Below, piece by piece: positions 26,189 through 35,130 of a stretch of 64,000 nt of DNA (its first letter is position 1; every line of letters starts with the position of its first letter). A program made the translations under genes and the position numbers. Location of the stretch: assembly GCA_016793465.1 (NCBI GenBank), contig JAEUJW010000067.1, forward strand, positions 124,001 to 188,000. The letters are read 5' to 3'. A model generated the notes under the pieces. The model saw only the letters and a program-made list of their open reading frames with translations, was not told the DNA's origin and ran no database searches. The stretch comes from Myxococcales bacterium (lineage in GTDB: Bacteria; Myxococcota; Polyangia; Nannocystales; Nannocystaceae).

Positions 26189-28018
26189 CTACTTGCGCAG
26201 GCCGCGGTATTTGAATTGGATCTCGAGGGGTTCGTCGAGGGCGAGCAGGCGTTCGAAGTTGATCTCGCGGCCTTGCAGGGGGAGGCTGACGGGGACGGGC
26301 ACGGCGCCGTCGCCCATGGCGCCGGCGTTGGTCTGGGTGACGGCTTGCTGGGCGACCTCGGGGTTGGCGGTCTGCACGTAGTTCATGTCCTCGGCGGGGA
26401 TCGGGTTGCTGAGGTACTTGACGCGGCGCAGGGTGCCGTCGACGGTGAAGCGGCGCACGCGAGACTCGGCGGGGGCGTAGACGGTCCAGGCCACGTAGGT
26501 GCTGGGGGCGTCGGGGCGCGGGAGGGCGGCGGTGAATTGCCCGCGGCCGCCGCCCGACGGCGCGGCGCCGGCCTCGACGTAGACGATCTCGACCTCGAAG
26601 GCCGCGAGCTCGCCGCCCGCGGCCTGCGAGCGGACCAGCGGGACCATGACGCGCCCGTCCTTGGCCCTGGCCGGCTGCACCGCGCGGCCGCCGACGCTGG
26701 CGCTCCACAGCTCGGCGCCCTTCGGCAGGGCGAGGCGGAGGAACTGCCGGCGGTTGTTGCGGATGCGATACTTGACCGACGTGAGACGCCGGCCCTCGGG
26801 GGTCCACATGGTGCGCGCGCGGGTCTCGTCGAGCAGGGTGACGAGCACGTCGACGTCCTCGTGCTGCGAGGCGCTGAGCGGGACGCTGGCGTCGCCGCCG
26901 AGGTACTTGAAGCCGAGCAGCACCGGCTGGCTGGTGATGCCGAGGATCGCGGCCGGCAGCACGCGGACGTCGACGGGGGTGGCGTTTTTCACCTCGCCGG
27001 CCTTGATCTCGAGGTTGCCGCGCGACTCGACGCCGACGAACCCCTTGGTGCGGTCGACGCCGACCGGCGCGGCGATCGGGGCCTCGAGGCTGTCGGACTC
27101 GGCGCCGATGACCCGCTCCATGTCGAAGCGCAGGGTGTACACGCCCCTGGCGGCGTAGTTGAGGGTGACATTCAAAGTGTCGCCCTCGAGCTTCCAGTCG
27201 CGCACGCCGTTGCCGATCACGTCGAGCATCTGCATGCCCTTCGGGGCCTTTAGTTGCAGGCGGTCGACGCCGGCGAACAGGATGGTGTAGTTGACCGTGG
27301 TGGTCGCGCGCATGAGGCCGTCGCCGAGGCCGACGAGGGTGTGGACCTCGGCGAACACGCGGGCGGCCTGCTGGGCGGCCCGGGGGATCTCCCGCTGCCA
27401 CTGGATGGCGAGCGAGCCGGTCGACGGCAGGGTGGCCTCGACCACGCGCTTGTCGCCGACGACCTTGTCGGACAGCAGCTTGGCGTTGGTGACGGTGAAG
27501 TCGAGGTCCTCGCGGGCCGGCACCGCGAGCGCGGCGGTGGTCGCTCCCGCGGGCACGAGCTGGAACGACAGGCCGCTGGCGCCCTCGGCGGTGGTGACGG
27601 CGACGGCGAAGGTGAGGTCGAGGGTGAGGGCGCCGCGCTGGCCGGTGACGAGCGTGTAGTAGCCGTCCTCGATGACGATGTCGGCCTCGGCCGCGCCGAT
27701 CTTCGCCGACTCGAGGGCGACCGTCGCCGGCAACACCGGGACCTTGACGAAGCCCTTGCTGCGCAGCACGTCGACGCGCAGCCTGGCGGTGAACACGGCG
27801 GCGTAGGGCTCGTTGTCCTTGAGTTGGACCTCGCCGGTGTAGCGCGCGCTCGAGATGGCGTAGTCGAGCGGGGCCGCGGCCTCCTCGGCGCGGTTCTTCT
27901 CATAAAGCTTCAAGAACTCGTCGAGCTTCATGATCACGCGCTCGGGCTGCTCGTCGGCGGCGCGGGCGGTGGTGGGGACGGCGAGCAGGAGGGCGAGGGC
28001 GAGGGTGCGGGTGTGCAT
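26189..28018 (-). CDS. Large exported protein of unknown function
   Basis: A 609-residue protein with signal peptide (MHTRTLALALLLAVPTTARAADE). The mature part begins with a MKLDEFLKLYEKNR helix and then consists of long beta-strand-rich stretches with no motif I recognise (YAAVFTARLRVDVLRSKGFVKVPVLP; TTVNYTILFAGVDRLQLKAPKGMQMLDV). It ends with a domain containing INFERLLALDEPLEIQFKY. ATG 28018 is preferred; GTG 28030 overlaps the TGA of the upstream gene (28027-28030) and would add four residues. Paired with the 1026-residue gene upstream, it is probably part of an envelope complex. Confidence 0.75.
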   Translation of the reverse strand: MHTRTLALALLLAVPTTARAADEQPERVIMKLDEFLKLYEKNRAEEAAAPLDYAISSARYTGEVQLKDNEPYAAVFTARLRVDVLRSKGFVKVPVLPATVALESAKIGAAEADIVIEDGYYTLVTGQRGALTLDLTFAVAVTTAEGASGLSFQLVPAGATTAALAVPAREDLDFTVTNAKLLSDKVVGDKRVVEATLPSTGSLAIQWQREIPRAAQQAARVFAEVHTLVGLGDGLMRATTTVNYTILFAGVDRLQLKAPKGMQMLDVIGNGVRDWKLEGDTLNVTLNYAARGVYTLRFDMERVIGAESDSLEAPIAAPVGVDRTKGFVGVESRGNLEIKAGEVKNATPVDVRVLPAAILGITSQPVLLGFKYLGGDASVPLSASQHEDVDVLVTLLDETRARTMWTPEGRRLTSVKYRIRNNRRQFLRLALPKGAELWSASVGGRAVQPARAKDGRVMVPLVRSQAAGGELAAFEVEIVYVEAGAAPSGGGRGQFTAALPRPDAPSTYVAWTVYAPAESRVRRFTVDGTLRRVKYLSNPIPAEDMNYVQTANPEVAQQAVTQTNAGAMGDGAVPVPVSLPLQGREINFERLLALDEPLEIQFKYRGLRK

Positions 28019-28026
28019 GGCGGGGC

Positions 28027-31000
28027 TCACGGCGAGTCGCGACGGATGAGGGGTTCACGGGCGGAGACGTCGATCGTGTGGACGGCGTCGGCGGGCAGGA
28101 GGAGGCGCTGGTAGAGGACGGCCCGGCCGACCTGGGGCACGACGACCGACACGGCCGAGGCGGTGGCGACGGGGGCGGGCAGGCCGGCGAGTTCGGGTGG
28201 TTGTTCTTTGGGCTTCTCGGCGCTGGTCGCGGGAGGCGGGGCCGGGGGGGCGGACTTCGTGCGGCGGGCGCCGAAGCGGCCGCGGCCGCGGGCGACCCCG
28301 GCGAGGCGCTGGAACACGCGCGGGCGCGCGGACACGGCGGAGACCTCGAGGTCCACGCTCTCGGCGGCGGAGGTGCCGGAGATCCTCACGGCCTTTTCGA
28401 CGGTGACGCGGGCGGGGGCCTCGTTCGTCGGCTCGGGCGGGGGCGGCGGCGCGGGCTGAGCCGAAGCGCGGACGCTGACGCCGTCGACGACGTACTGCGA
28501 CTCGGCGCCGGTCGTGCCGGCCGGAGGCGTGCCAGCGTCGTCGCGTCCGGCGGCGGGCGCACGCGCGGCGTCGTCGGGCGCGTCGGACTCCGCGACGTCG
28601 ACCGCGGCGGCGTCATCGAGCGCGTCGGACTCGGCGGCGGGCGCTCGCGCGGCGTCATCGGGCGCGCCGGACTTTTCGACGTCGCCCGCGGCGGGCGGGG
28701 ACTTGGCCGCGGGCGCTCGCCCGGCGGCGTCGAGCTCGCCGGACTCTTCGTCGGTGATGGTGGTGGTGTCGCGCGCGCCCGGGGTCGGCGCGTCGTGCTC
28801 GCGGTAGACGGCGAGCTCGTCGGACTCGAACGAGGTGTCGACGGCCGCCTTGCTGCGCACGCGGCCGGCGCGGCGGCGGTTGGCGGTGCTCTGCTTCTTG
28901 CGGGCCTTGAACTCGGTCGCGCTCGACTGCAGCTCCTGCTGGAGCGCGACGTTGCGGGTCTGTTGCTCGACCGACTCCTTCTGCTCGAGCTTGGCGAGGC
29001 GGTCGCCGACCGCGATGGCGGCCTGGTACTGGCTCTCGGCGGCCGCGTAGTCGCCGGCCTCGCGGCTCTGCGCGGCCTGCTGGCGCAGGTCCTCCTGCAG
29101 CTTCTGGTCGGCGATGCTGCGGGCTTTGGCCTGCTCGCGGATGCGGCGCTGGGCGTTGCCCTCGTCCTTGGCGCCGCGGCCGGCGATGACGTCGAGGTTG
29201 CCTTGCAGGCGGGTGATGTTCTCGTTGCTCGCGCCCATCGCCTTCAGGCGGTCGAGCTCGGCCTGGGCGTTATTGAAGTCGTTGGCGAGCCAGTACTTGA
29301 CGGCGCTCTGGAACGCGGCGTCGGCCTCGGCGGCGCCGACGGCCCCGACGCCGAGGCCGTAGGTGATGCCCTCGCCGCGGGTGAAGGCGGGCACGACGTC
29401 GCCGTCGCCGGGTCCGAGCCGCGAGCTGTAGCCGGGCGGGAGGTGGAGGGTGACGCGGGCGACGGCGACGGGGGCGTCGAGCTGGGGGAGCGCGAGGGCG
29501 CGGCGCTCGCGACAGCGCCAGGCGACGTCGTCGCCGCCGAGGAGCGCGACCTCGACGGGGAAGGACAGCAGGCCCGAGACGGTCTCGACCGAGCGCTGCA
29601 GGGGGATCCGCCAGGCGCCGTCGTGGTCGCGCGCGGGCGTGGCCGTGGCCCCGCCGACGCGCACGCCGAGCACCTCGAAGCCGGGCGGCGGGCGCACGCG
29701 CAGCGAGGCGGCGCGCTCGTTGCGGACCTCGTAGTGGGCGCGCACGAGGGCGCGGCCCTCGCGGCTGGTGGCGACGGTGTAGGCGGCGACGTCGATCACC
29801 ACCGGCGGGCCCTCGAGCGGCACGAAGCGCAGCAGGTCGAGGTGGCCGGCGGGCGAGGTGCCGGCGCGGAAGGCCGCGGTCGGGGTGCCCTCGACGAGGC
29901 CCTGACCCCACGCGGGCAGGGCGGCGGCGGTGGTCGGGGTCCAGTCGGTGGTCGTCGGCACGGCCTCGACCTCGCCGTCGCGGGCGATCTGCAGGGTCGC
30001 CTCGCTGCGGAACACGTCGAGGAAGGTGAAGCGCGGCAGCTCGGCCCGGCTCTCGGCGGACTTGGCGATCGCCGACGTCCAGGCGGCGTCGAGCTCGAGG
30101 CGGCCGGCGACCGGGGCCTGCAGCTCGACGCGCACCGCGTCGCCGTCGCGTCGGACCGCGCGCACTCCCGGGCCCCGGACCTCGAGGTCGGGTCCGACGC
30201 CGGCGACGCTGAAGGCGACGGCGTCGAGGCTGCCCTGGCGGACCTCCCAGACCAGGCGGGCGCGGCCGCGGAGGTCGGCGTCGCCGAGCGTCAGGCCGAG
30301 GCCGGCGCGGGCCACGACCACGGCGCGGCGGTCCTGCGGCGAGGCCGGGGCGGCGACGAAGCTGAGCTCGAGGCGGGCGGCGCCGCTCGAGAACGCGGGG
30401 CCGAGGCGCAGCACGTCGGACGCGGCGAGCGGGACGATGCTGTCGGGCGGCGGGACGACCTGCGCGGCGGGCTCGGAGGCGGCGGGCTCGCGGGTCGCTT
30501 CGCTGCGCGAGGACTCGCCGGTGGCGACGGGCGCGGGTTCGCGGGGCGGTGCGCGTGGCGGCGGGCCGTGGGCGCGGAGGTGCGGGGTCAGGCCCTCGGG
30601 GGCGCGGACCTCGACGCGGCCGCGCACGGCGGGCAGCAGGTCGAGCGCCAGCGGCTCGCGCGTGGGCTCGCCGGGGATGAAGGCGACGAGCTCGAGCACG
30701 GCCCTGCCGTCGACGCGGGCGGCGACACGGACGCCGTCGGGGCGGGTGGCGACGGCGACGGGCTGGCCGTTCCAGGCCACGCGCTCGAGGCGGGCGCCGG
30801 GGATGTCCCCGAGGACCTGTCCCGAGAACCATGCCCCTGAGGACAGGGAGCGCACGGCCCAGGTCGCGCGCAGGAGCACGCCGCCGGGGGCGGGCTCGAG
30901 GCGGACGGTGCGCTCGGCGGCCCAGGCGGGCACGACGACGTCGGCGGGCCCGGGCGGGTGAAGGGCCCGCCACGACCCGCGGCCGAGCTCGACGGACCCG

Positions 31001-31107
31001 GGGGGGGGCGCGAGCGCGAGGACGAGGGCGAGCGGGAGGAGCACCGCCGCGGACGGTAGACCGCAAACCTGGCGGGGACCGAATTCTTGGCGGAGGCTGG
31101 GGCTCAT
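28027..31107 (-). CDS. Large exported protein with coiled-coil and acidic low-complexity region
   Basis: A 1026-residue protein; a hydrophobic segment at about 19-36 is a signal peptide or anchor. Residues 40-590 are beta-rich and resemble the 609-residue partner in style. Residues about 600-740 are charged helices (DAAFQSAVKYWLANDFNNAQ, then KLQEDLRQQAAQSREAGDYA) with TPR and coiled-coil character. Residues about 770-870 are Asp/Ala/Pro/Ser repeats (APDDAARAPAAESDA). The C-terminus has another strand-rich part ending in YQRLLLPADAVHTIDVSAREPL. There is no catalytic motif. It is translationally adjacent to the next gene. The 5' region 31108-31156 shows no clear promoter. Confidence 0.7.
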   Translation of the reverse strand: MSPSLRQEFGPRQVCGLPSAAVLLPLALVLALAPPPGSVELGRGSWRALHPPGPADVVVPAWAAERTVRLEPAPGGVLLRATWAVRSLSSGAWFSGQVLGDIPGARLERVAWNGQPVAVATRPDGVRVAARVDGRAVLELVAFIPGEPTREPLALDLLPAVRGRVEVRAPEGLTPHLRAHGPPPRAPPREPAPVATGESSRSEATREPAASEPAAQVVPPPDSIVPLAASDVLRLGPAFSSGAARLELSFVAAPASPQDRRAVVVARAGLGLTLGDADLRGRARLVWEVRQGSLDAVAFSVAGVGPDLEVRGPGVRAVRRDGDAVRVELQAPVAGRLELDAAWTSAIAKSAESRAELPRFTFLDVFRSEATLQIARDGEVEAVPTTTDWTPTTAAALPAWGQGLVEGTPTAAFRAGTSPAGHLDLLRFVPLEGPPVVIDVAAYTVATSREGRALVRAHYEVRNERAASLRVRPPPGFEVLGVRVGGATATPARDHDGAWRIPLQRSVETVSGLLSFPVEVALLGGDDVAWRCRERRALALPQLDAPVAVARVTLHLPPGYSSRLGPGDGDVVPAFTRGEGITYGLGVGAVGAAEADAAFQSAVKYWLANDFNNAQAELDRLKAMGASNENITRLQGNLDVIAGRGAKDEGNAQRRIREQAKARSIADQKLQEDLRQQAAQSREAGDYAAAESQYQAAIAVGDRLAKLEQKESVEQQTRNVALQQELQSSATEFKARKKQSTANRRRAGRVRSKAAVDTSFESDELAVYREHDAPTPGARDTTTITDEESGELDAAGRAPAAKSPPAAGDVEKSGAPDDAARAPAAESDALDDAAAVDVAESDAPDDAARAPAAGRDDAGTPPAGTTGAESQYVVDGVSVRASAQPAPPPPPEPTNEAPARVTVEKAVRISGTSAAESVDLEVSAVSARPRVFQRLAGVARGRGRFGARRTKSAPPAPPPATSAEKPKEQPPELAGLPAPVATASAVSVVVPQVGRAVLYQRLLLPADAVHTIDVSAREPLIRRDSP

Positions 31108-31156
31108 CGATTATCGGGCGAGCCCCACGCGCTGGGCGTCAGCTCTGGGGGGCGCC

Positions 31157-31187
31157 GCCCTGGCGACGGTCAAAATGTCGCCAGGGC
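31157..31187 (-). terminator. Strong hairpin downstream of the Cys-rich lipoprotein gene
   Basis: GCCCTGGCGAC (31157-31167) and GTCGCCAGGGC (31177-31187) pair perfectly with a nine-base loop. It lies about 90 bases after the stop of the minus-strand gene at 31277 and before the next minus-strand gene starts at 31107. The minus-strand sequence just past it has no U-run. Confidence 0.65.
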
Positions 31188-31276
31188 AGCGCGTAGCCGG
31201 CGTGGAGCGGTGGCTGGCGGCTCGCGTGATGCTCAGATCACGAGCGCTGCCGTCGACCTCGCGGCCGCAAGCAGCG

Positions 31277-32104
31277 CTACTGGCATTGCTTGTCCGGGTC
31301 GGGGCACGGGTTCGTGCCGGGTCCGTTGGTGGTGGTCGTGCCGCCGCCGCAGGCGCCGCGCTGGCTGTTCTGGTCCCAGATGTACACGTTAATGCCCGAC
31401 CCCGTGATCTGCGCGAAGCTGTAGGAGCTGCACGGGCCCGCCCCGGTGATCGAGGACGTCGAGGAGCACGAGGCGGGATCCGCGGCGTACGGGCCGCACT
31501 GGTGCGTCTTGGTCTGGTAGCCGCACGAGGCGCTGGCGTAGGTCTTGACCGTGCCCACCGTCGAGCCGCACGGGTGGGCGTAGGACGCGCTGGATTTCGC
31601 GGCCGCGCCGCAGGTGATCGGGTAGGCGTCGGCGAGGCCCTGGACGCTGAACGAGCAGCGGAACGACGGCTCCTCGGCCTCCTCCGCCTCCTCGGCGGCG
31701 ACGGCGGCGATCAGGCCGCGGAGCTCGGCGAGGCTCTCGCGCGCGTCGGCGCTGTCGCGCTCGGCGAGCCTCTGCTCGAGCTCCGCCTCCGCCTCGCCGA
31801 GGCTGGCGAGCGCGTGGACCCTGCCGGCCTCGCCGATCCCGAGGAGCTTGCGGTCCCCCTGATCGTCGTACAGGGCCCACAGCCCGGGCTCGACCGCGAT
31901 CCAGCCCTCGCCGAGGCCCAGGGCCTCCGGGCTCGCGGCGGATGACTCGTCGACGACGTCCTGGGCGTCCTCCGCGGCGAGGCCCGGCGGCTCCTGGTCG
32001 CCCTGGTAGGCGTCGTCGCAGGCGACGACGAGCAGGAGCGCGGCGGAGATCCAGCCGAGGCGAGCGTTGCGGGAGGGGATGAGATGCGATTGACGGGTGT
32101 GCAT
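31277..32104 (-). CDS. Cys-rich secreted lipoprotein
   Basis: A 275-residue lipoprotein; ATG 32104 is supported by an AAGGA ribosome site. The signal segment LGWISAALLLVVAC carries the lipobox. An acidic stretch follows (EPPGLAAEDAQDVVDESSA), then a WIAVEPGLWALYDDQGDRKLLGIGEAGR domain, an acidic coiled region (EAEAELEQRLAERDSADARE), and a C-terminal domain of about 110 residues with some twelve cysteines (FRCSFSVQGLADAYPITCG; HPCGSTVGTVKTYASASCGYQ) that looks like a small disulfide-rich secreted fold. It ends GTNPCPDPDKQCQ. Family not recognised. Translation appears constant to the end with no frameshift. Confidence 0.75.
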   Translation of the reverse strand: MHTRQSHLIPSRNARLGWISAALLLVVACDDAYQGDQEPPGLAAEDAQDVVDESSAASPEALGLGEGWIAVEPGLWALYDDQGDRKLLGIGEAGRVHALASLGEAEAELEQRLAERDSADARESLAELRGLIAAVAAEEAEEAEEPSFRCSFSVQGLADAYPITCGAAAKSSASYAHPCGSTVGTVKTYASASCGYQTKTHQCGPYAADPASCSSTSSITGAGPCSSYSFAQITGSGINVYIWDQNSQRGACGGGTTTTNGPGTNPCPDPDKQCQ

Positions 32105-32258
32105 GGCGTTCCTTGTGGTGTTGTCGATGTTCGACCCGATGAATGTCGGGCCCCCGTCGAATAGCCGGGCGCGGGGTTCGAAACACCACACGGCGCTCCC
32201 ACGCCGCGGTCGTGGGAACCGCGTGGGTGACGCCGACCACCCTCATCACGACGAGCGC

Positions 32259-33164
32259 TCAGGTCTCGTCGAACACCTGGTCGCCGGCGTGCAGCACCAG
32301 CTCGACGTTGCCGCTGCCGTCGAGGCGGACGAGGTCGTCGCGCAGGTCGAGCTCCTGGAGCTGGCCCCGCAGGCGCCGCATCGTGCTGTCGAAGCTCTTG
32401 CGCAGCAGGGCGCGCTCGCCATCGGCGCCCCAGACCTCGCGCGCGAGTGTGTCCCACGGGACAGGTTTGCCGAAGCGCACCAGCTCGCTGACGAGGTTCG
32501 CGGGCTTGCCCGTGAGCACGGCGGTGCCGTCCGCGTGCTGGACGTGCACCGACGAGTAGAACGCGCGCAGCACCAGCGACGGGCTCCTCCGGCCGCGGGC
32601 GGCCCAGGTCTCCGTGGTGTCCCCGAGCGGCACGCGGACGACCCGCAGCGCGTGCCCGGCGACCTGCAGGCGCCCGACCGTCAGCGGCTCGGGCGCCGCG
32701 CCGTCGCGGCGGATCCACGCCCGTCCGCCGCTCCACCACAGGTGGGCCGCGGCCCCGTCGAGGTACCCGACCAGCAGCCGTACGCCGGCGGCGTCCGCCA
32801 CCAGCGAGTAGATCGCGGCCATCAGCTCGGTCATGTCGGGCGCCGCGCCGCACAGCATGAGCGCGTGCGTCGGCAGCTCGACGGCGACGACCGTGAGCAC
32901 CAGCGCCTCGGCGAGCTCGACCATGAGCCCCGGGCGCAGCTCGACCGCGTCGACCTCCCGGCCGTCGACCAGCAGGCTCCCCCGCAGCGCCAGCAGACGC
33001 AGCGAGCGCCCGCGCAGGCTGACGAGCGCGTGGGCCTCGGACACGCGGGGATCCGAGACGACGAGCTGCGCGGTCGCCATGCGCCCGAGGAGGCCGCCCG
33101 CGTGCACGGTATGTTCGCACCCGAGGAGGGAGAATCTCACCGATGGCAGCAGGGTGTCGTGCAT
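32259..33164 (-). CDS. FHA-like domain fused to a C-terminal winged-helix DNA-binding domain
   Basis: A 301-residue predicted regulator. N-terminus (about 20-95): VHAGGLLGRMATAQLVVSDPRVSEAHALVSLRGRSLRLLA...SLLVDGREV, an FHA fold (glycine-arginine, S-x-x-H core, here VSEAHA), which binds phosphothreonine. Middle: about 100 residues without motif. C-terminus (about 215-300): TGKPANLVSELVRFGKPVPWDTLAREVWG...LRKSFDSTMRRLRGQL, the OmpR/PhoB-type winged helix. In a genome rich in Ser/Thr kinases this fusion could turn phosphorylation directly into transcription control. A perfect TGTCCC-AC-GGGACA palindrome lies inside it (32450-32463). Confidence 0.75.
   Translation of the reverse strand: MHDTLLPSVRFSLLGCEHTVHAGGLLGRMATAQLVVSDPRVSEAHALVSLRGRSLRLLALRGSLLVDGREVDAVELRPGLMVELAEALVLTVVAVELPTHALMLCGAAPDMTELMAAIYSLVADAAGVRLLVGYLDGAAAHLWWSGGRAWIRRDGAAPEPLTVGRLQVAGHALRVVRVPLGDTTETWAARGRRSPSLVLRAFYSSVHVQHADGTAVLTGKPANLVSELVRFGKPVPWDTLAREVWGADGERALLRKSFDSTMRRLRGQLQELDLRDDLVRLDGSGNVELVLHAGDQVFDET
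32450..32463. repeat. Palindrome TGTCCC-AC-GGGACA
   Basis: A perfect 6+6 bp dyad in the FHA/winged-helix gene; it shares the TGTCC/GGACA core but is registered differently (two-base centre). Confidence 0.6.
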
Positions 33165-33218
33165 GCCGCTGTCGTGGATTAAGCCGGGTGTCCGGCGCCG
33201 TCAATACGAAACTATTTT

Positions 33219-33246
33219 CCCGGTTCGAACCCGGGCGGCGATGCCA
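33219..33246 (+). other. tRNA 3'-end fragment (T arm, acceptor strand, CCA)
   Basis: CCCGG-TTCGAAC-CCGGG forms a canonical T arm (33219-33235), followed by CGGCGAT (acceptor 3' strand), G73 and an encoded CCA. The matching 5' acceptor (ATCGCCG) and an anticodon arm are not present in the preceding 90 bases, so only the 3' third of a tRNA gene remains. Such fragments are typical att-site scars of elements that integrate at tRNA 3' ends. No integrase is seen nearby. Confidence 0.5.
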
Positions 33247-33302
33247 CCATATGGGATCCGCGTGGGACCTCGCGGAGAACCTCGTGTGATACATCGCCGC
33301 CG

Positions 33303-34997
33303 ATGACGCCGCTTCGACCCCATTTCTCCTGCATCGTTCCGACCATTGTCCTGCTCTCGGGGTGTTTCCCCGGCCTGCCCGCCGCCGAGGAGACCACCGG
33401 TACCACCGACCCGGCGACGGCGGCCGCCGACCCGACGACCACGGGCAGCCCGAACGCCGAGACCACGGGCGGCCCGAACGCGGAGACCACGGGCAGCCCG
33501 AACGCGGAGACCACGGGCGACGCGAACGCCGAGACCACGGGCGGCCCGAACGCCGAGACGGCGGACGAGTCCACCTCCGAGGCGCCGATGCGGTCGTTCT
33601 GCGGCGACGGGGTGCTCGACGGCGGCGAGGAGTGCGACCTCGGGGTCGACCAGAACGGCATCGGCGGGGCCGCGTGCCGCGAGACGTGCGAGCTCAACGT
33701 CTGCGGCGACGGCTACATCGCCGGCGACGAGGCGTGCGACGACGGCAACAAGGCCGCCAACGACGGCTGCGGCCCGGGCTGCGCGCTCGAGGAGTGCGGC
33801 GACGGCGTCGTGCAGACCGGCGAGGGGTGCGACGACGGCAACGGCGCGAACACGGACGAGTGCCTGAACACGTGCGAGCCGGCCGTCTGCGGCGACGGCT
33901 ATGTGCAGGCCGGCGTCGAGGATTGCGACGACGCCAACGACATCGACACCGACAGCTGCGTGGACTGCAAGGACGCCTTCTGCGGCGACGGAATCAAGGG
34001 GCCGGGCGAGGCCTGCGACGACGGCAACAAGGTCGACAACGACGCTTGCAGCAACGAGTGCGCGCTCGCCGGCTGCGGCGACGGTGTCGTCCAGCCGCCC
34101 GAGGAGTGCGACGACGGCAACACCGTCCAGACGGACATGTGCCTCAACTCCTGCAAGCAGGCCAAGTGCGGCGACGGCGTCGTCCAGGCCGGCGTGGAGC
34201 AGTGCGACGACGGGGCCAACAACGGCAACACCAAGGCTTGCAAGCTCGGCTGCACCAAACAGGCCTGCGGCGACGGATTCGTCGGGCCGGACGAGCAGTG
34301 CGACGACGGCGATACGAACAACGACAACGCGTGCTCGAACAGCTGCGAGCTGCGTTGCGGCAACGAAGTGATCGACACGGGCGAGGACTGTGATGACGGA
34401 AATGACGACAATTGGTTCTGCAACAACACCTGCAAGCGTTCGGGGCTCGTGGTCTTCGTCACCTCCGCGAAATACGATGGGAACCTGAAGGGCGGGTTTC
34501 TCAGCGGCCTTGCGGGCGCGGACGCCAAGTGCAACAGCGCCGCAGCCGGACTGCTCGGTGCAGGCACGTACGTGGCGTGGTTGAGCGACCAAACGGGTAG
34601 TGGCAATGCCGAAGACAGGACGACTCCGGTTCCGAGTTGGGCCAAGAATCTGCCGTATCGAACTCTCAACGGCGTCGACGTCGTCGATCATTTCTGGAAC
34701 GCGGGGGCACTCAAGAATCCCATCAACGTCACCCAGACCGGTCAAGTGCTCCTTCCCGTCGACGGCGACACATGCGACGCTGCCGCGGAACGTCGGGTCT
34801 GGACCGGCACGACCAATAGCGGAACTTGGATCGGTCCCAATCAAGATTGTAAATCGTGGACATCCGGCTTTAATGTCCCGGGCAATAACGTTGGGCGTCA
34901 GGGCCGTGTGGACAAGAAGGATGGCACCTGGACGCAATGGGGAGATTGTGATTGTAAGTCGACGGCGCGCCTCTACTGCGTCGAGACGCCCAAGTGA
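33303..34997 (+). CDS. DUF4215-repeat lipoprotein with C-terminal DUF1554-like domain (copy 1)
   Basis: A 564-residue lipoprotein: signal with lipobox LLSGC (Cys21), a Thr/Gly/Asn/Ala linker of seven-residue repeats (PNAETTG), then about nine Cys-rich units of the CGDGxxxxGExCDDGN type (DUF4215, myxobacterial Cys-rich repeats), likely calcium-binding. The last 180 residues start at LVVFVTSAKYDGNL and contain GADAKCNSAA, YVAWLSD, INVTQTG, VWTGT and a closing ARLYCVETPK, matching the DUF1554 pattern found in Leptospira and myxobacterial surface proteins. The C-terminal domain uses visibly less GC-rich codons than the repeat part. A diverged paralogue follows 133 bp downstream. Confidence 0.88.
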   Translation: MTPLRPHFSCIVPTIVLLSGCFPGLPAAEETTGTTDPATAAADPTTTGSPNAETTGGPNAETTGSPNAETTGDANAETTGGPNAETADESTSEAPMRSFCGDGVLDGGEECDLGVDQNGIGGAACRETCELNVCGDGYIAGDEACDDGNKAANDGCGPGCALEECGDGVVQTGEGCDDGNGANTDECLNTCEPAVCGDGYVQAGVEDCDDANDIDTDSCVDCKDAFCGDGIKGPGEACDDGNKVDNDACSNECALAGCGDGVVQPPEECDDGNTVQTDMCLNSCKQAKCGDGVVQAGVEQCDDGANNGNTKACKLGCTKQACGDGFVGPDEQCDDGDTNNDNACSNSCELRCGNEVIDTGEDCDDGNDDNWFCNNTCKRSGLVVFVTSAKYDGNLKGGFLSGLAGADAKCNSAAAGLLGAGTYVAWLSDQTGSGNAEDRTTPVPSWAKNLPYRTLNGVDVVDHFWNAGALKNPINVTQTGQVLLPVDGDTCDAAAERRVWTGTTNSGTWIGPNQDCKSWTSGFNVPGNNVGRQGRVDKKDGTWTQWGDCDCKSTARLYCVETPK

Positions 34998-35130
34998 TCA
35001 ACGAGTCGCCAAGGTCGGAGCGAGAGAGCGCCCGGTCATTGGCAAACTTGGACACCTCGAGCTTTATGGCGGACCGGGCATGGGATCCGTGTGGGATCCC
35101 GCTGGGTCTTAGTGTGGTAGACCGCCGCCG

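Noticed and set aside
33180..33249. Complete tRNA gene
   Set aside because: Only the T arm and 3' acceptor strand are present. No complementary 5' acceptor, D arm or anticodon arm can be drawn from the preceding 90 bases.
33212..33294. Minus-strand frames ending in PPGFEPG or RRPGSNR
   Set aside because: These peptides are what results from translating the complement of a tRNA T arm, a known annotation artefact; they support the tRNA fragment instead.
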